From NCBI RefSeq assembly GCF_000376945.1, contig NZ_AQXU01000019.1:124001-188000 (forward strand): DNA of 64,000 nt. The letters run 5' to 3'. This DNA is from Leeia oryzae DSM 17879 (GTDB lineage Bacteria; Pseudomonadota; Gammaproteobacteria; Burkholderiales; Leeiaceae). Under the pieces are notes generated by a model. It did not search any database. It saw only the letters and a program-made list of their open reading frames with translations, and was not told the DNA's origin. Each line of letters begins with the position of its first letter. The first letter of the stretch is position 1. Below are positions 34,731 through 44,134 of the stretch, one piece after another. Made by a program: the position numbers and the translations under genes.

Positions 34731-37700
34731 GTGCATTCTGCATTTTGGCATGCCCGCTGGTTTCGCCGGATTCTTTATGCGCTGATTTTTGCGGTTGCTG
34801 CGGTAGTGCTTGGCTTGCGCTACTGGATTTTGCCCAATATCGACGGTTATCGCCCGCAGATAGAAAGCATGCTGTCTTCTGCCATGGGCTCGAATATCCA
34901 GATAGCAAAGCTCGAAGCGGATTGGCAAGGACTACGGCCGCATCTGACCACCTACGGGCTAACGGTTTTTGACCCGCAAAAACGGCCGGCCATCTATCTG
35001 GAGCGCATTGACAGTACCTTGTCCTGGTGGTCGGTATTTACGGGCGAGATCCGGTTTGCCGAACTCGACTTTGACTCGCCGGTCCTTTATTTCCGCAGGA
35101 ACAAGGCGGGCGTTATCGACCTGGCCGGTATTCCGCTGAACCAGTCTTCTGCCAGCACCGATACCAGCATGGCAGACTGGCTGCTACGACAGGGCCGGCT
35201 GGATATTCGCCAGGCGCGGCTGATCTGGCTGGATGAGCAGCGCAGCAATCAGCCGTTGATGCTGGAGCATGTTCAACTGGTATTGCAAAACAGTTTCTCC
35301 AGACACAAGTTTCTGCTGCAGGCCAAGCCGCCTGCAGAGCTGGCCTCCATGCTGGATATCCGCGGCAATCTCAAGGGCAAGCGTTTCTCTGAATGGGATC
35401 AATGGAAAGGGGAGGTCTTTACCCGCCTTGATTACACCAGCCTGCCAGCCTGGCGTACCTGGTTGCCTGAGTCCGTGACCCGTTCTGGCATTTATCCGGA
35501 CAAGGGCAGGGGCGGTGTACGTGCATGGTTCGGGATTGCGGACGGACGGGTATCCAGTGCCACGGTCGATCTGGCGCTGGCTGATGTCCGGGCGCATTTG
35601 TCCAAAACGGTTCCTGTGCTGCCGTTAAAGCAGCTGACCGGCAGGGTGAGCTGGAGTTTGTCAGACAAAGATGTACAGGTTGCTACTGATAATCTGAAAC
35701 TGTCGCTGGCCAATGGCGTGGCGTTGCCACCATTGTCGCTGTCGCTGCTGCTGAACCGTGGCAAAGGGACTGAGATAGTGGGCGGTAAACTGCAGGCAGA
35801 TCATCTGCCGCTGGAGCCACTGACAAAAATCGCCCAGTTTCTGCCGTTGCCTGAAGGCGTAGAAGACCCGCTGATGACCATGTCGCCGAGCGGTAGCCTG
35901 GATCAGATGTCGTTTGAATGGGCTGGGCAGAAAACGCTATCCAGTTATAAACTGGACGGGCAATTTAACCGCCTGGCCAGCAAGCCCTGGAAAAAAATGC
36001 CCGGTATTACCGGTATCAGTGGCCGTGTCAACCTTGACCAGACCAAGGGGCAGATAACGCTTAATGGCAATAAGACTGTCCTGGACTGGCCGTCGATTTT
36101 TGCCGTGCCGTTATCGACGGACCGTTTGAGCAGCCAGCTACACTGGCAAAAAGAAAACGGTCAATGGCTGGTGACACTCGACAGGGTTGCCCTTGAAGGG
36201 CCGGAAGCAGAGGGTGAGTTTGCCGGGCGATACCGCACGGAAGCGACTGGCCCGGGCTGGATAGATTTGCGTGGCGGTTTGCGTCGTGGTGCTGCCAATG
36301 CCGTATGGAAATACCTGCCGCTGGTTGTCGATTCTGCGGCTAGGGAATGGCTGAAAACAGGCCTGATAGAAGGCGAGGGTACCAATGCCCGGCTGCAGCT
36401 GACCGGGCACCTGAACGAATTCCCGTTTGAGAACGGCAAAGGGCTGTTCCGCATTACGCTAGACGCCCATAAAGTCCGCATTCCTTATGCGCAGGGCTGG
36501 CCCGAGCTGAAAGATGTGGAAGGTTCTTTGCTGTTTCAAGGCGACCGGATGGAGGTTCATGCCACCAGTGGCAAGATCCTGAATACGCAGGTTGGCAAAA
36601 CGGTGGTGACCATACCTACACTCAGTCACGCCAATCTACTGACTGTGGACGGAGAGGTAACCGGTGCCACGACGGATTTCATGCAGTTTGTCCAGCAAAG
36701 TCCGGTCAACAAAGTGGTCGACCAGTTGCTGGCAGGGTCGGCATTTAAAGGTAATGCCTCCCTGAAGCTAAAGTTAGGCATTCCGCTTAGCCATGCTGCA
36801 GATACCCATGTAGATGGCGTGCTGCAATTTGCAGACAACCAGATTCAGCTTAACGACCTGCCTGCGCTGGATAAAGCGACCGGCACGCTCAGGTTTACCG
36901 AAAAATCCATCCGTCTGGACAATGCCCGGGCCAACTTGTTGGGTAACCCGGCAAAATTTGGTGCAAGCACAGACACTGCGGGTGTGGTACAGATTACCGG
37001 TAGTGGCCGGATGTCTGCCCAGCAACTCAAGCAGCAACTGGGGGATTCGGTCGGGAATATGGTTCAGGGGGATACCGACTGGCAGGTGCTGGTTACGCTG
37101 AACAAGCAAAAAGCGAATGTGGTGCTGTCCAGCACGCTGAAGGGCATGTCGCTGGATCTGCCGGCCCCGCTCAGAAAGTCTGCGGGTGACACCTGGCCGC
37201 TCAAGATTGAAAAACAAGCTGCTGCGGACGGTTTCTCTGCCTGGAACGGCAAGCTAGGTAATATTGTGTCGGCTGTACTTCGATTCCAGCAAAATGCCAA
37301 AACAGGGGAGCAAGGACTGGAGCGGGGTGTTATCCAGTTGGGTAATACGGCTGCGCCGCTGACACTACCTCTGGCTGCCGGGCTGGTGGTACAAGGCAAT
37401 GTCCCGAGACTTAACCTGGATGCATGGCAAGACTGGGCAGATAATCAGCAAGCAACCAGCGGTAACGGCCTGCCGCTCAATACGATCCGGCTAAACGTAC
37501 CCGAGCTGACCGTGGCCAACCGGGTTTGGCACGATGTATCTGTGGTGGCGAACCGTTCCCGTTATGGCGACAAGCTGGATCAGACACGCTGGAGCAGCCA
37601 GACGAGTGCACAAGAATTTGAAGGTCGGGTGGACTGGCTGAGCGAGCGTGGCGGTCTGATTGTGGCCAAACTCAAGCGTCTGACCTTGCCCAAACAGCAA

Positions 37701-38582
37701 GATACCACCACCAAAGGCCTGACTGATCCCAAGCAGGCCAGCCGTCCGCCGGCACTGGATATCGAGGTAGGCCAGTTCCAGTATGGTGACAAAAAACTGG
37801 GCGAACTCAAGGTGCTTGCCAAACCGGATGGGGCTGACTGGCGTCTGCAGCAGGTCAAATTGACGACCCCCGAGGGCGCGCTCAATATGGACGGCCTCTG
37901 GCAGGATAATGAACCCAACTCCGTGTTGAAGGTGAATGTGCATATTGATGCGCAGGATACCGGCAAACTGCTGGACCGGCTCGGATTCCAGGATGCACTT
38001 CGGCGCGGAAAAACCACACTGGACGGGCAACTGGCCTGGGTGGGCAGTCCGTTTGAGCCGAATATCCCTACCTTGACCGGCAAGCTGACCCTGAGCGCCA
38101 AGAATGGCCAGTTTGTGAAGCTGGACCCAGGGGCTGGCCGTTTGTTGGGGGTGATGAGCTTGCAGTCATTGCCACGACGGATTACGCTGGATTTCCGTGA
38201 TGTATTTTCCGAGGGGTTGGCGTTTGATGAAATATCCGCTACTGCCAAGGTGCAGCAGGGCGTGATGCATACCGAAGACCTGAAACTGGTCGGCCCGGCT
38301 GTGGCCGTACTGATGAAGGGGGATGTGGACATGGTGCGCGAGACGCAAAACCTGCACGTCCGGGTGGTGCCTGTGGTCGGTGATTCGGTCTCGGTGGCCG
38401 CCGGCCTGGCGATGGCCAACCCGGTCGTTGGTCTGGGGACGTTCTTGCTGCAGAAGCTCTTTAGGGACCCGCTCGGGCAAATGATCGCTTTTGAATATGA
38501 TGTAACGGGGGGGTGGAGCAACCCGACCGTGGTGAAAACCGGGGACGGCAAAACTGTCGAACCCCAAAAGCCAGCTCCCTGA
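34731..38582 (+). CDS. yhdP: YhdP family AsmA-like envelope lipid-transport protein
   Basis: A very large inner-membrane-anchored periplasmic protein (1,283 residues from the chosen start). One N-terminal helix (RRILYALIFAVAAVVLGLRY) is followed by a long beta-rich AsmA-like/DUF3971 region and the AsmA_2-type C-terminal part with DPGAGRLLGVMSLQSLPRR and RVVPVVGDSVSVAAGL. In E. coli YhdP is one of the bridge-like proteins that carry phospholipid to the outer membrane. There is no suitable ATG: the GTG at 34731 has AAGGA seven bases upstream and is preferred over the TTG at 34665, which has only AGG. It begins an envelope/maintenance run with nitrilase and tldD downstream. Confidence 0.9.
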   Translation: MHSAFWHARWFRRILYALIFAVAAVVLGLRYWILPNIDGYRPQIESMLSSAMGSNIQIAKLEADWQGLRPHLTTYGLTVFDPQKRPAIYLERIDSTLSWWSVFTGEIRFAELDFDSPVLYFRRNKAGVIDLAGIPLNQSSASTDTSMADWLLRQGRLDIRQARLIWLDEQRSNQPLMLEHVQLVLQNSFSRHKFLLQAKPPAELASMLDIRGNLKGKRFSEWDQWKGEVFTRLDYTSLPAWRTWLPESVTRSGIYPDKGRGGVRAWFGIADGRVSSATVDLALADVRAHLSKTVPVLPLKQLTGRVSWSLSDKDVQVATDNLKLSLANGVALPPLSLSLLLNRGKGTEIVGGKLQADHLPLEPLTKIAQFLPLPEGVEDPLMTMSPSGSLDQMSFEWAGQKTLSSYKLDGQFNRLASKPWKKMPGITGISGRVNLDQTKGQITLNGNKTVLDWPSIFAVPLSTDRLSSQLHWQKENGQWLVTLDRVALEGPEAEGEFAGRYRTEATGPGWIDLRGGLRRGAANAVWKYLPLVVDSAAREWLKTGLIEGEGTNARLQLTGHLNEFPFENGKGLFRITLDAHKVRIPYAQGWPELKDVEGSLLFQGDRMEVHATSGKILNTQVGKTVVTIPTLSHANLLTVDGEVTGATTDFMQFVQQSPVNKVVDQLLAGSAFKGNASLKLKLGIPLSHAADTHVDGVLQFADNQIQLNDLPALDKATGTLRFTEKSIRLDNARANLLGNPAKFGASTDTAGVVQITGSGRMSAQQLKQQLGDSVGNMVQGDTDWQVLVTLNKQKANVVLSSTLKGMSLDLPAPLRKSAGDTWPLKIEKQAAADGFSAWNGKLGNIVSAVLRFQQNAKTGEQGLERGVIQLGNTAAPLTLPLAAGLVVQGNVPRLNLDAWQDWADNQQATSGNGLPLNTIRLNVPELTVANRVWHDVSVVANRSRYGDKLDQTRWSSQTSAQEFEGRVDWLSERGGLIVAKLKRLTLPKQQDTTTKGLTDPKQASRPPALDIEVGQFQYGDKKLGELKVLAKPDGADWRLQQVKLTTPEGALNMDGLWQDNEPNSVLKVNVHIDAQDTGKLLDRLGFQDALRRGKTTLDGQLAWVGSPFEPNIPTLTGKLTLSAKNGQFVKLDPGAGRLLGVMSLQSLPRRITLDFRDVFSEGLAFDEISATAKVQQGVMHTEDLKLVGPAVAVLMKGDVDMVRETQNLHVRVVPVVGDSVSVAAGLAMANPVVGLGTFLLQKLFRDPLGQMIAFEYDVTGGWSNPTVVKTGDGKTVEPQKPAP

Positions 38583-38619
38583 ACCTGAATGGCAACGTGG
38601 ATTTGAGCAGAGACAAAAC

Positions 38620-39432
38620 ATGACATTACCGACAGCAATTAAAGTGGCGACCATCCAGATGGTCTCCGGCACAGACTGGCAAGCCAATCTGGATGAAGCC
38701 GAAAAGCTGGTTCTTGAAGCTGCGGCTCAAGGTGCCAGACTGGCCGTATTGCCTGAATACTTTGTATTGATGGGCCAGCAGGATGGCGACAAGGTCAAAC
38801 TGGCCGAACCGGCGGGCGACGGGCCGATCCAGCGCTTTTTGAGCAATCTTGCCAAGAAGGCTGGCATCTGGCTGTTTGCCGGCACCATTCCCCTGGCGTG
38901 TGATACCCCGGGGAAAATCCGGAATACCTTTCTGGTGTTTGATGACCAGGGAGTGCAACAGGCCCGCTATGACAAAATCCATTTGTTCGGTTTCAAGAAG
39001 GGAACCGAGCAATACGAAGAAGCCAGAACCATCGAGGCGGGTGACAAGATAGTGGTCATTGACACCCCGTTTGGCAGGATTGGCTTGTCGATCTGTTACG
39101 ACATCCGCTTTCCGGAGCTGTTCCGCCAGATGGGGGCTGTCGATGTGCTGATGGTGGTGGCAGCCTTCACCAAAACCACCGGCAAAGCGCACTGGGAAAC
39201 CATCCTCAAGACGCGTGCCATCGAAAACCAGTGTTTCCTGATTGCCTCCGGTCAAGGCGGGCACCACCAGAACGGGCGTGATACCTTTGGCCATAGCATG
39301 GTGATCGACCCATGGGGTGAAGTACTGGGTCTGAAAGCGGAAGGTGCCGGTGTGGTGACTGCCGTGCTAGACCCGCATGTGCTGGCGACCGTGCGGGAAA
39401 ACCTGCCCGCCTTGCAGCACAAGGTGCTGTAG
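38620..39432 (+). CDS. Nitrilase-superfamily amidohydrolase (deaminated glutathione amidase type)
   Basis: A 270-residue carbon-nitrogen hydrolase. The catalytic triad is Glu in AVLPEYFVL, Lys in RYDKIHLFG and Cys in LSICYDIRFPELFRQMG. The last segment is typical of the Nit1/NIT branch, whose members hydrolyse deaminated glutathione, a metabolite-repair reaction. It lies 37 bases after yhdP and upstream of tldD, an order conserved in many beta- and gammaproteobacteria. A terminator follows at 39453. Confidence 0.93.
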   Translation: MTLPTAIKVATIQMVSGTDWQANLDEAEKLVLEAAAQGARLAVLPEYFVLMGQQDGDKVKLAEPAGDGPIQRFLSNLAKKAGIWLFAGTIPLACDTPGKIRNTFLVFDDQGVQQARYDKIHLFGFKKGTEQYEEARTIEAGDKIVVIDTPFGRIGLSICYDIRFPELFRQMGAVDVLMVVAAFTKTTGKAHWETILKTRAIENQCFLIASGQGGHHQNGRDTFGHSMVIDPWGEVLGLKAEGAGVVTAVLDPHVLATVRENLPALQHKVL

Positions 39433-39452
39433 CTGCATCAAGACACATCCAT

Positions 39453-39484
39453 CCGGCTGGCCAGCATTTGGCCAGGCCGGTTTT
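39453..39484 (+). terminator. Terminator after the nitrilase gene
   Basis: Arms 39453-39463 and 39469-39480 pair with one bulge around a 5-base loop and are followed by TTTT. A TATAAA at 39489-39494 just behind it may be the -10 element of tldD. Confidence 0.7.
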
Positions 39485-39567
39485 ATGGTATAAATGTATC
39501 CATACCCGTGCATCTGCATGTCAGTTGCACCTCCAGAATCCAGCAATACAGAAAAGAAATACACTGA

Positions 39568-41007
39568 ATGACAACTGCTTCCATGTTCGACCAGGCGCAA
39601 CACCACCTGCTGACCACCAACCAGATTGATGAAACCAGTCTGGATCAGGTGTTCGGCCGCATCATGCAGCACAATGCTGATTATGCGGACCTGTACTTCC
39701 AGTATTGCCGCAATGAAGGCTGGTCGCTGGATGAGGGGATCGTCAAGGCAGGCAGTTTCAGCATCGACCAAGGGGTAGGTGTGCGTGTGGTGAGCGGCGA
39801 GAAAACGGCGTTTGCCTATTCGGATGAAATCAGTCTGCCCGCCTTGCAACAAGCTGCGGATGCAACCCGCGCCATTGCGCCGACTGGTGCCGGTAAAGTG
39901 GGTAACCGTCAACCGGTAGATGGGCGTGGCCTGTATTTGCCTGAGGACCCGATTGCCAGCCTGGCCGCCGCCGAGAAAGTCGCCTTGCTGGAAAAACTGG
40001 AACAGATGGCACGCGCCATGGACCCGCGCATCAAGCAGGTTATGGCCAGCATGGCCGCGCAATATGAGGTGGTGTTTGTAGCGCGTGCCGATGGTGTGCG
40101 TGCGGCAGACATCCGCCCGCTGGTGCGTGTGAACGTGCAGGTCATTGTGGAACAGAATGGTCGTCGCGAGCAGGCAGGTGCCGGTGGCGGTGGCCGGTTT
40201 GATTTTTCGTATTTTACCGATGCGGTGCTGAAGTCTTATGCAGAACGCGCTGTCAAGGAAGCGCTGACCAATCTGGAGGCGCGTCCGGCGCCTGCAGGGC
40301 AGATGACCGTGGTCCTTGGGCCAGGCTGGCCTGGCGTGTTGCTGCACGAGGCCGTTGGCCATGGTCTGGAAGGTGACTTTAACCGCAAGGGAAGTTCTGC
40401 GTTCTCTGGCAAGATCGGCCAGCAAGTCGCTGCCAAAGGTGTGACTGTTGTCGATGACGGTACCCTGGCCAGCCGTCGCGGTTCGCTGTCTGTAGACGAT
40501 GAAGGGACGCCAACCCAATGCACGACCCTGATCGAAGACGGCATCCTGAAAGGCTATATGCAAGACACCATGAATGCCCGGTTGATGGGCATGGCGCCTA
40601 CCGGTAACGGTCGCCGCGAGTCTTATGCCCATTTGCCCATGCCGCGCATGACCAATACCTATATGCTACCGGGCGCCCATGACCCGCAAGAAATCATTGC
40701 GTCGGTGAAAGATGGCTTGTATGCCGTCAATTTTGGTGGCGGCCAGGTAGACATTACCAGTGGCAAGTTTGTGTTCTCGGCCTCGGAAGCCTGGAAGATC
40801 GAAGACGGCAAGCTGGTGTACCCGGTCAAAGGGGCGACGCTCATCGGTAACGGTCCGGAAGCCATGAACCGCATTTCCATGATCGGGAACGACATGCAGC
40901 TGGATACCGGCGTCGGGGTCTGCGGCAAAGACGGCCAGAGCGTGCCAGTGGGCGTTGGCCAGCCGACACTCCGGATTGATGGCTTGACTGTGGGAGGGAC
41001 AGCCTGA
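39568..41007 (+). CDS. tldD: Metalloprotease TldD
   Basis: A 479-residue zinc protease subunit that works with TldE (PmbA) to degrade unfolded peptides, and in enteric bacteria takes part in microcin maturation and CcdA decay. The metal-binding HExxxH is at residues 260-265 ([20 protein letters not shown]), with a further conserved [19 protein letters not shown]. The partner gene tldE is not in this window, which is common. A new promoter may lie at 39489, and a bidirectional terminator follows. Confidence 0.97.
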   Translation: MTTASMFDQAQHHLLTTNQIDETSLDQVFGRIMQHNADYADLYFQYCRNEGWSLDEGIVKAGSFSIDQGVGVRVVSGEKTAFAYSDEISLPALQQAADATRAIAPTGAGKVGNRQPVDGRGLYLPEDPIASLAAAEKVALLEKLEQMARAMDPRIKQVMASMAAQYEVVFVARADGVRAADIRPLVRVNVQVIVEQNGRREQAGAGGGGRFDFSYFTDAVLKSYAERAVKEALTNLEARPAPAGQMTVVLGPGWPGVLLHEAVGHGLEGDFNRKGSSAFSGKIGQQVAAKGVTVVDDGTLASRRGSLSVDDEGTPTQCTTLIEDGILKGYMQDTMNARLMGMAPTGNGRRESYAHLPMPRMTNTYMLPGAHDPQEIIASVKDGLYAVNFGGGQVDITSGKFVFSASEAWKIEDGKLVYPVKGATLIGNGPEAMNRISMIGNDMQLDTGVGVCGKDGQSVPVGVGQPTLRIDGLTVGGTA

Positions 41008-41058
41008 CACGCTGGCACCTTAGCGGACAGCCACGGGTTTGCCCGGATGGCAGGCCAT

Positions 41059-41097
41059 AAAAAGCACTTGTGCCTGAATAGGGCCAGGTGCTTTTTT
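41059..41097. terminator. Bidirectional intrinsic terminator between tldD and dnaB
   Basis: An A run and AGCACTTG (41059-41070) pair with CAGGTGCT and a T run (41085-41096), with one G-T wobble. The A/T flanks let it act on both strands. Confidence 0.88.
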
Positions 41098-41158
41098 CAT
41101 GCCGCTAAAAGAAGTGATTTGGTCAAAGTGGACCGTAGTATCCCACTCGGCCTGAGCG

Positions 41159-41164
41159 TATAAT
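41159..41164 (+). promoter_or_regulatory. Consensus -10 element of dnaB
   Basis: A perfect TATAAT lies 33 bases before the dnaB ATG. No good -35 hexamer is visible 16-18 bases upstream. Confidence 0.5.
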
Positions 41165-41197
41165 CCCACCTTTGATTCATCCGCCAAGAAGTTCGAT

Positions 41198-42634
41198 ATG
41201 ACCAATATGCAACCCCCGTTTGCGATGCAGTCTGATCCTCAGATTGCTCAGCTGAAGTTACCGCCGCATTCGATCGAAGCCGAGCAAAGCGTGCTGGGTG
41301 GCTTGATGCTCGATAACGAGGCATGGTCCAGAATTTCTGATCTGGTGAATGATGCCGAGTTTTATCATAGCGGCCACAAGCAGGTGTACTACGCCATTGG
41401 CCGTTTGATCGAGCGTAACCGCCCGGCCGACGTGATTACCGTGGCCGAAGAGCTGGACCGTCTGGGCAAGCTCGAAGACGTGGGCGGCTTGGGGTATCTG
41501 GGCCAGCTGGTAGAAACCACGCCGTCCGCTGCCAATATTCGCCGCTATGCCGAAATCGTGCACGAGCGTTATGTATTGCGCGAACTGGCCAGGGTGGGTA
41601 ACGAGATTGCCGAATCCGCCTATTCGCCCGAAGGGCGGGATGCTGAAGAGCTGCTGGATAGTGCCGAGACGGCCGTGTTTAAAATTGCCGAATCCGGTAA
41701 CAACCAGAAGCAAGGGTTTCTGGATACCCAGACCCTGCTGACCCAGGTAGTGGAGCGTATTGACGAACTTTACCACCGCGACTCTGACAGCGATGTGACG
41801 GGTATTGCGACCGGGTTTGTGGACCTGGACAGCAAAACCTCTGGCTTGCAGCCCGGTGACCTGATCATTGTGGCGGGTCGTCCTTCGATGGGTAAAACCG
41901 CTTTTGCCGTGAACGTAGCCGAAAACGTCGCCATCAAGGTGGGCGCGCCGGTGGCCATTTTCTCGATGGAGATGGGCGGCGCCCAGCTGGTCATGCGGAT
42001 GATCGGTTCTGTGGGGAGTCTGGACCAGCACAAACTGCGTACCGGTAAATTGGACGATGATGACTGGCCGCGGTTGACCCATGCGGTGGGCAAGCTGCAC
42101 GAGGCGCCCATTTATATTGATGAAACCGGCGGTTTGTCGTCTACCGAACTGCGCGCCAGATGCCGCCGCCTGATGCGTGATCTGGCCATGAAAGGCATCA
42201 ACAACGGCAAGCTCGGCCTGGTGGTCATTGACTACCTGCAGTTGATGAAAGGCAGCAGCAAAAGCGCGGGTGAAAACCGTGCTACCGAAATTTCCGAGAT
42301 CTCCCGCTCGCTGAAAAGCCTGGCCAAAGAACTGGAAGTACCGGTTGTGGCCCTGTCACAGTTATCGCGGGCGGTAGAACAACGTCCGGACAAACGTCCG
42401 ATGATGTCGGATTTGCGTGAATCCGGTGCTATCGAACAGGATGCCGACGTGATTCTGTTCATGTATCGCGAGGAGTATTACTTCCCGGACAAAGAGGAAG
42501 TCAAAGGCACGGGCGAAGTGATCATCGGTAAGCAGCGTAACGGCCCGGTGGGGCGTGTCCGGTTGACCTGGCTGGGCAAATACACCCGTTTCGAGAGTTA
42601 TGCAGGCGGCGGCTTTATTGCTGACGATAATTAA
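41198..42634 (+). CDS. dnaB: Replicative DNA helicase DnaB
   Basis: A 478-residue hexameric helicase that unwinds DNA at the replication fork. The N-terminal collar domain (PPHSIEAEQSVLGGLMLDN) is followed by the RecA-like motor with Walker A VAGRPSMGKTAFA (Gly227 onward), Walker B LGLVVIDYLQLMKG, the conserved VPVVALSQLSRAVEQR and the R-finger region RESGAIEQDADVILFMYR. No intein or insertion: length is normal. A 9-bp hairpin follows the stop. Confidence 0.98.
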   Translation: MTNMQPPFAMQSDPQIAQLKLPPHSIEAEQSVLGGLMLDNEAWSRISDLVNDAEFYHSGHKQVYYAIGRLIERNRPADVITVAEELDRLGKLEDVGGLGYLGQLVETTPSAANIRRYAEIVHERYVLRELARVGNEIAESAYSPEGRDAEELLDSAETAVFKIAESGNNQKQGFLDTQTLLTQVVERIDELYHRDSDSDVTGIATGFVDLDSKTSGLQPGDLIIVAGRPSMGKTAFAVNVAENVAIKVGAPVAIFSMEMGGAQLVMRMIGSVGSLDQHKLRTGKLDDDDWPRLTHAVGKLHEAPIYIDETGGLSSTELRARCRRLMRDLAMKGINNGKLGLVVIDYLQLMKGSSKSAGENRATEISEISRSLKSLAKELEVPVVALSQLSRAVEQRPDKRPMMSDLRESGAIEQDADVILFMYREEYYFPDKEEVKGTGEVIIGKQRNGPVGRVRLTWLGKYTRFESYAGGGFIADDN

Positions 42635-42657
42635 CAAAGTTCAGTTCACAGTAAGGT

Positions 42658-42681
42658 GGGTACGGATGCTGTTCCGTATCC
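42658..42681 (+). terminator. Hairpin after dnaB
   Basis: A 9-bp stem with one G-T wobble (42658-42666 with 42673-42681) and a 6-base loop, followed by GTTTCTTTTCC a few bases on. It lies between dnaB and the next small gene and may weaken read-through. Confidence 0.55.
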
Positions 42682-42709
42682 ATGCGTTTCTTTTCCAGAC
42701 GGCTTGACC

Positions 42710-43066
42710 ATGACCACATTTTGCATTCAGATTCAACCAGACCGGGCGCCCGGCCTGGACCTTGCCACCCTCAAGCAATTCTGCGAAACGCTTGCTGCTG
42801 AACAGCCGGCCATTGAGCGGTTTGGCTTGATCGAAGGGGATGATGAAGGCCCCTTCATCAACCTGATGTTTGAAACCGACGATGAGTTTGCACTCTGGAA
42901 ACTGGTTAAAAAGCAGTTGTTCAAGCATCCGGTATTTGGCAAGGTGCTGAAACAGGCCTGTATGGTGTTATGCAGTGGCGAAGAGGGCTGGGATGATTAT
43001 CTGCTGCTGCATCATTACGATGAAACCATCGAGTGCGATGCTTTAGACGATCTCGATCTTGAATAG
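42710..43066 (+). CDS. Conserved-looking small acidic protein, function unknown
   Basis: A 118-residue soluble protein I do not recognise. It is acidic (ends DALDDLDLE) and has a mixed alpha/beta look: TTFCIQIQPDRAP strand, TLKQFCETLAAEQPAIERF helix, FINLMFETDDEFALWKLVKKQLF strand-helix, ACMVLCSGEEGWDDYLLLHHY strand pair. No catalytic or metal motif is obvious. It sits 75 bases after dnaB and 16 bases before a LOG-family gene, and is probably translated with the latter. The ATG at 42710 is preferred over an upstream alternative that would overlap the hairpin. Confidence 0.75.
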   Translation: MTTFCIQIQPDRAPGLDLATLKQFCETLAAEQPAIERFGLIEGDDEGPFINLMFETDDEFALWKLVKKQLFKHPVFGKVLKQACMVLCSGEEGWDDYLLLHHYDETIECDALDDLDLE

Positions 43067-43082
43067 GGAACAGGTTGCTCCC

Positions 43083-43646
43083 ATGATGAAACTTGCTGTT
43101 TTCTGCGGTTCCCACGCCGGACATGATGCCGTGTTTACCGATGCGGCCATTGCCCTTGGCAAGGCCTTGGCCGATCAGGACATCGAGCTGGTGTATGGTG
43201 GTGGCAAGGTCGGACTGATGGGAGAAATTGCCAACGCTGTCATGCAACATGGCGGCGTGGTGACGGGGGTGATCCCTGAGGCCTTGAAGCAAAAAGAACT
43301 GGCCCATACCGGGATTACCCGATTGCATGTGGTAGATGACATGCATCAGCGCAAGAACATGATGGCCAGTTTGTCAGACGGGTTTATTGCCATGCCCGGG
43401 GCAGCCGGTACGCTGGAAGAGTTTTTCGAGGTCTGGACCTGGGCGCAACTGGGTTACCACCAGAAGCCTTGTGCCATCCTGAATGTGAACGGGTTTTTTG
43501 ATCCGTTGATCGAGATGATGCAGAAGGTGGTTGCGCATGGTTTCATGCGCGATGCCCATCTGGACATGATCATCATCAGCCAGGACCCGGCAGAGATTCT
43601 CCGGCAGATGAAGGAATACAAGGCACCGGGTACCAAGTGGAGCTAG
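43083..43646 (+). CDS. LOG family protein (TIGR00730-type nucleotide phosphoribohydrolase)
   Basis: A 187-residue protein of the LOG family, related to plant cytokinin-activating LOG and bacterial 5-prime-nucleotide N-glycosidases. The nucleotide-binding GGGKVGLMGEIANAVM and the partner motif MPGAAGTLEEFFEVWTWAQLG are present. In most members the latter reads PGGxGTxxE; here the second Gly is Ala. The catalytic Arg (MHQRKNMM) and Glu (LEE) remain, so activity on AMP- or related nucleotides is likely. AGG eight bases before the ATG at 43083; the ATG at 43086 is an alternative. Confidence 0.93.
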   Translation: MMKLAVFCGSHAGHDAVFTDAAIALGKALADQDIELVYGGGKVGLMGEIANAVMQHGGVVTGVIPEALKQKELAHTGITRLHVVDDMHQRKNMMASLSDGFIAMPGAAGTLEEFFEVWTWAQLGYHQKPCAILNVNGFFDPLIEMMQKVVAHGFMRDAHLDMIIISQDPAEILRQMKEYKAPGTKWS

Positions 43647-43695
43647 CCCCAGCCGATCATTAGATCAAACCCTGATGACCACACAAGAGATTACC

Positions 43696-44124
43696 ATGCA
43701 AATCCGGGATGTGCAGCCAGACGATGCAATTGCCATTGAAGCCTTGCTGACCTCGCTAGGTTACCCGGGGACGTCCTCTTTCATCGCAGATAAACTTCAG
43801 CAGCAGCTTGCGCATCCGGATGCAAAACTGCTGGTGGCTGTAGAAGACAGCCAGGTTCTCGGGTTTGTATCACTGCATTTCATCCCACAAATTGCCCTGC
43901 CGGGCGACTTTTGTCGCATCAGCTATTTTTGTGTGGCAGAAGCCGCAAGAAGCAGCGGCATTGGCCAGGCACTGGAGCTGGAAATCGTGAATCAGGCCAA
44001 GGCACGCGGCTGTGACCGCATTGAAGTACATTGCCATAGCCGCCGAGAAAAGGCGCACCGGTTTTATGCACGGCAAGGCTATCTGGAGTCTCCCAAATAT
44101 CTGGTCAAGTCACTGTTGGCGTAG
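43696..44124 (+). CDS. GNAT family N-acetyltransferase
   Basis: A 142-residue GNAT protein. Motif A appears as CRISYFCVAEAARSSGIGQA, with the acetyl-CoA loop ARSSGIGQ, and motif B as EVHCHSRREKAHRFYARQGY, the usual N-terminal-amine or antibiotic-type GNAT ending. The chosen ATG at 43696 has AGAGA 6 bases upstream; an ATG at 43675 is the alternative. Substrate unknown. It lies 49 bases after the LOG gene on the same strand and may be co-transcribed. Confidence 0.88.
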   Translation: MQIRDVQPDDAIAIEALLTSLGYPGTSSFIADKLQQQLAHPDAKLLVAVEDSQVLGFVSLHFIPQIALPGDFCRISYFCVAEAARSSGIGQALELEIVNQAKARGCDRIEVHCHSRREKAHRFYARQGYLESPKYLVKSLLA

Positions 44125-44134
44125 GCGTATCGGT

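Noticed and set aside
39367-40632. 421-codon open frame opposite tldD
   Set aside because: Shadow of tldD, which has its HExxxH motif and full length.
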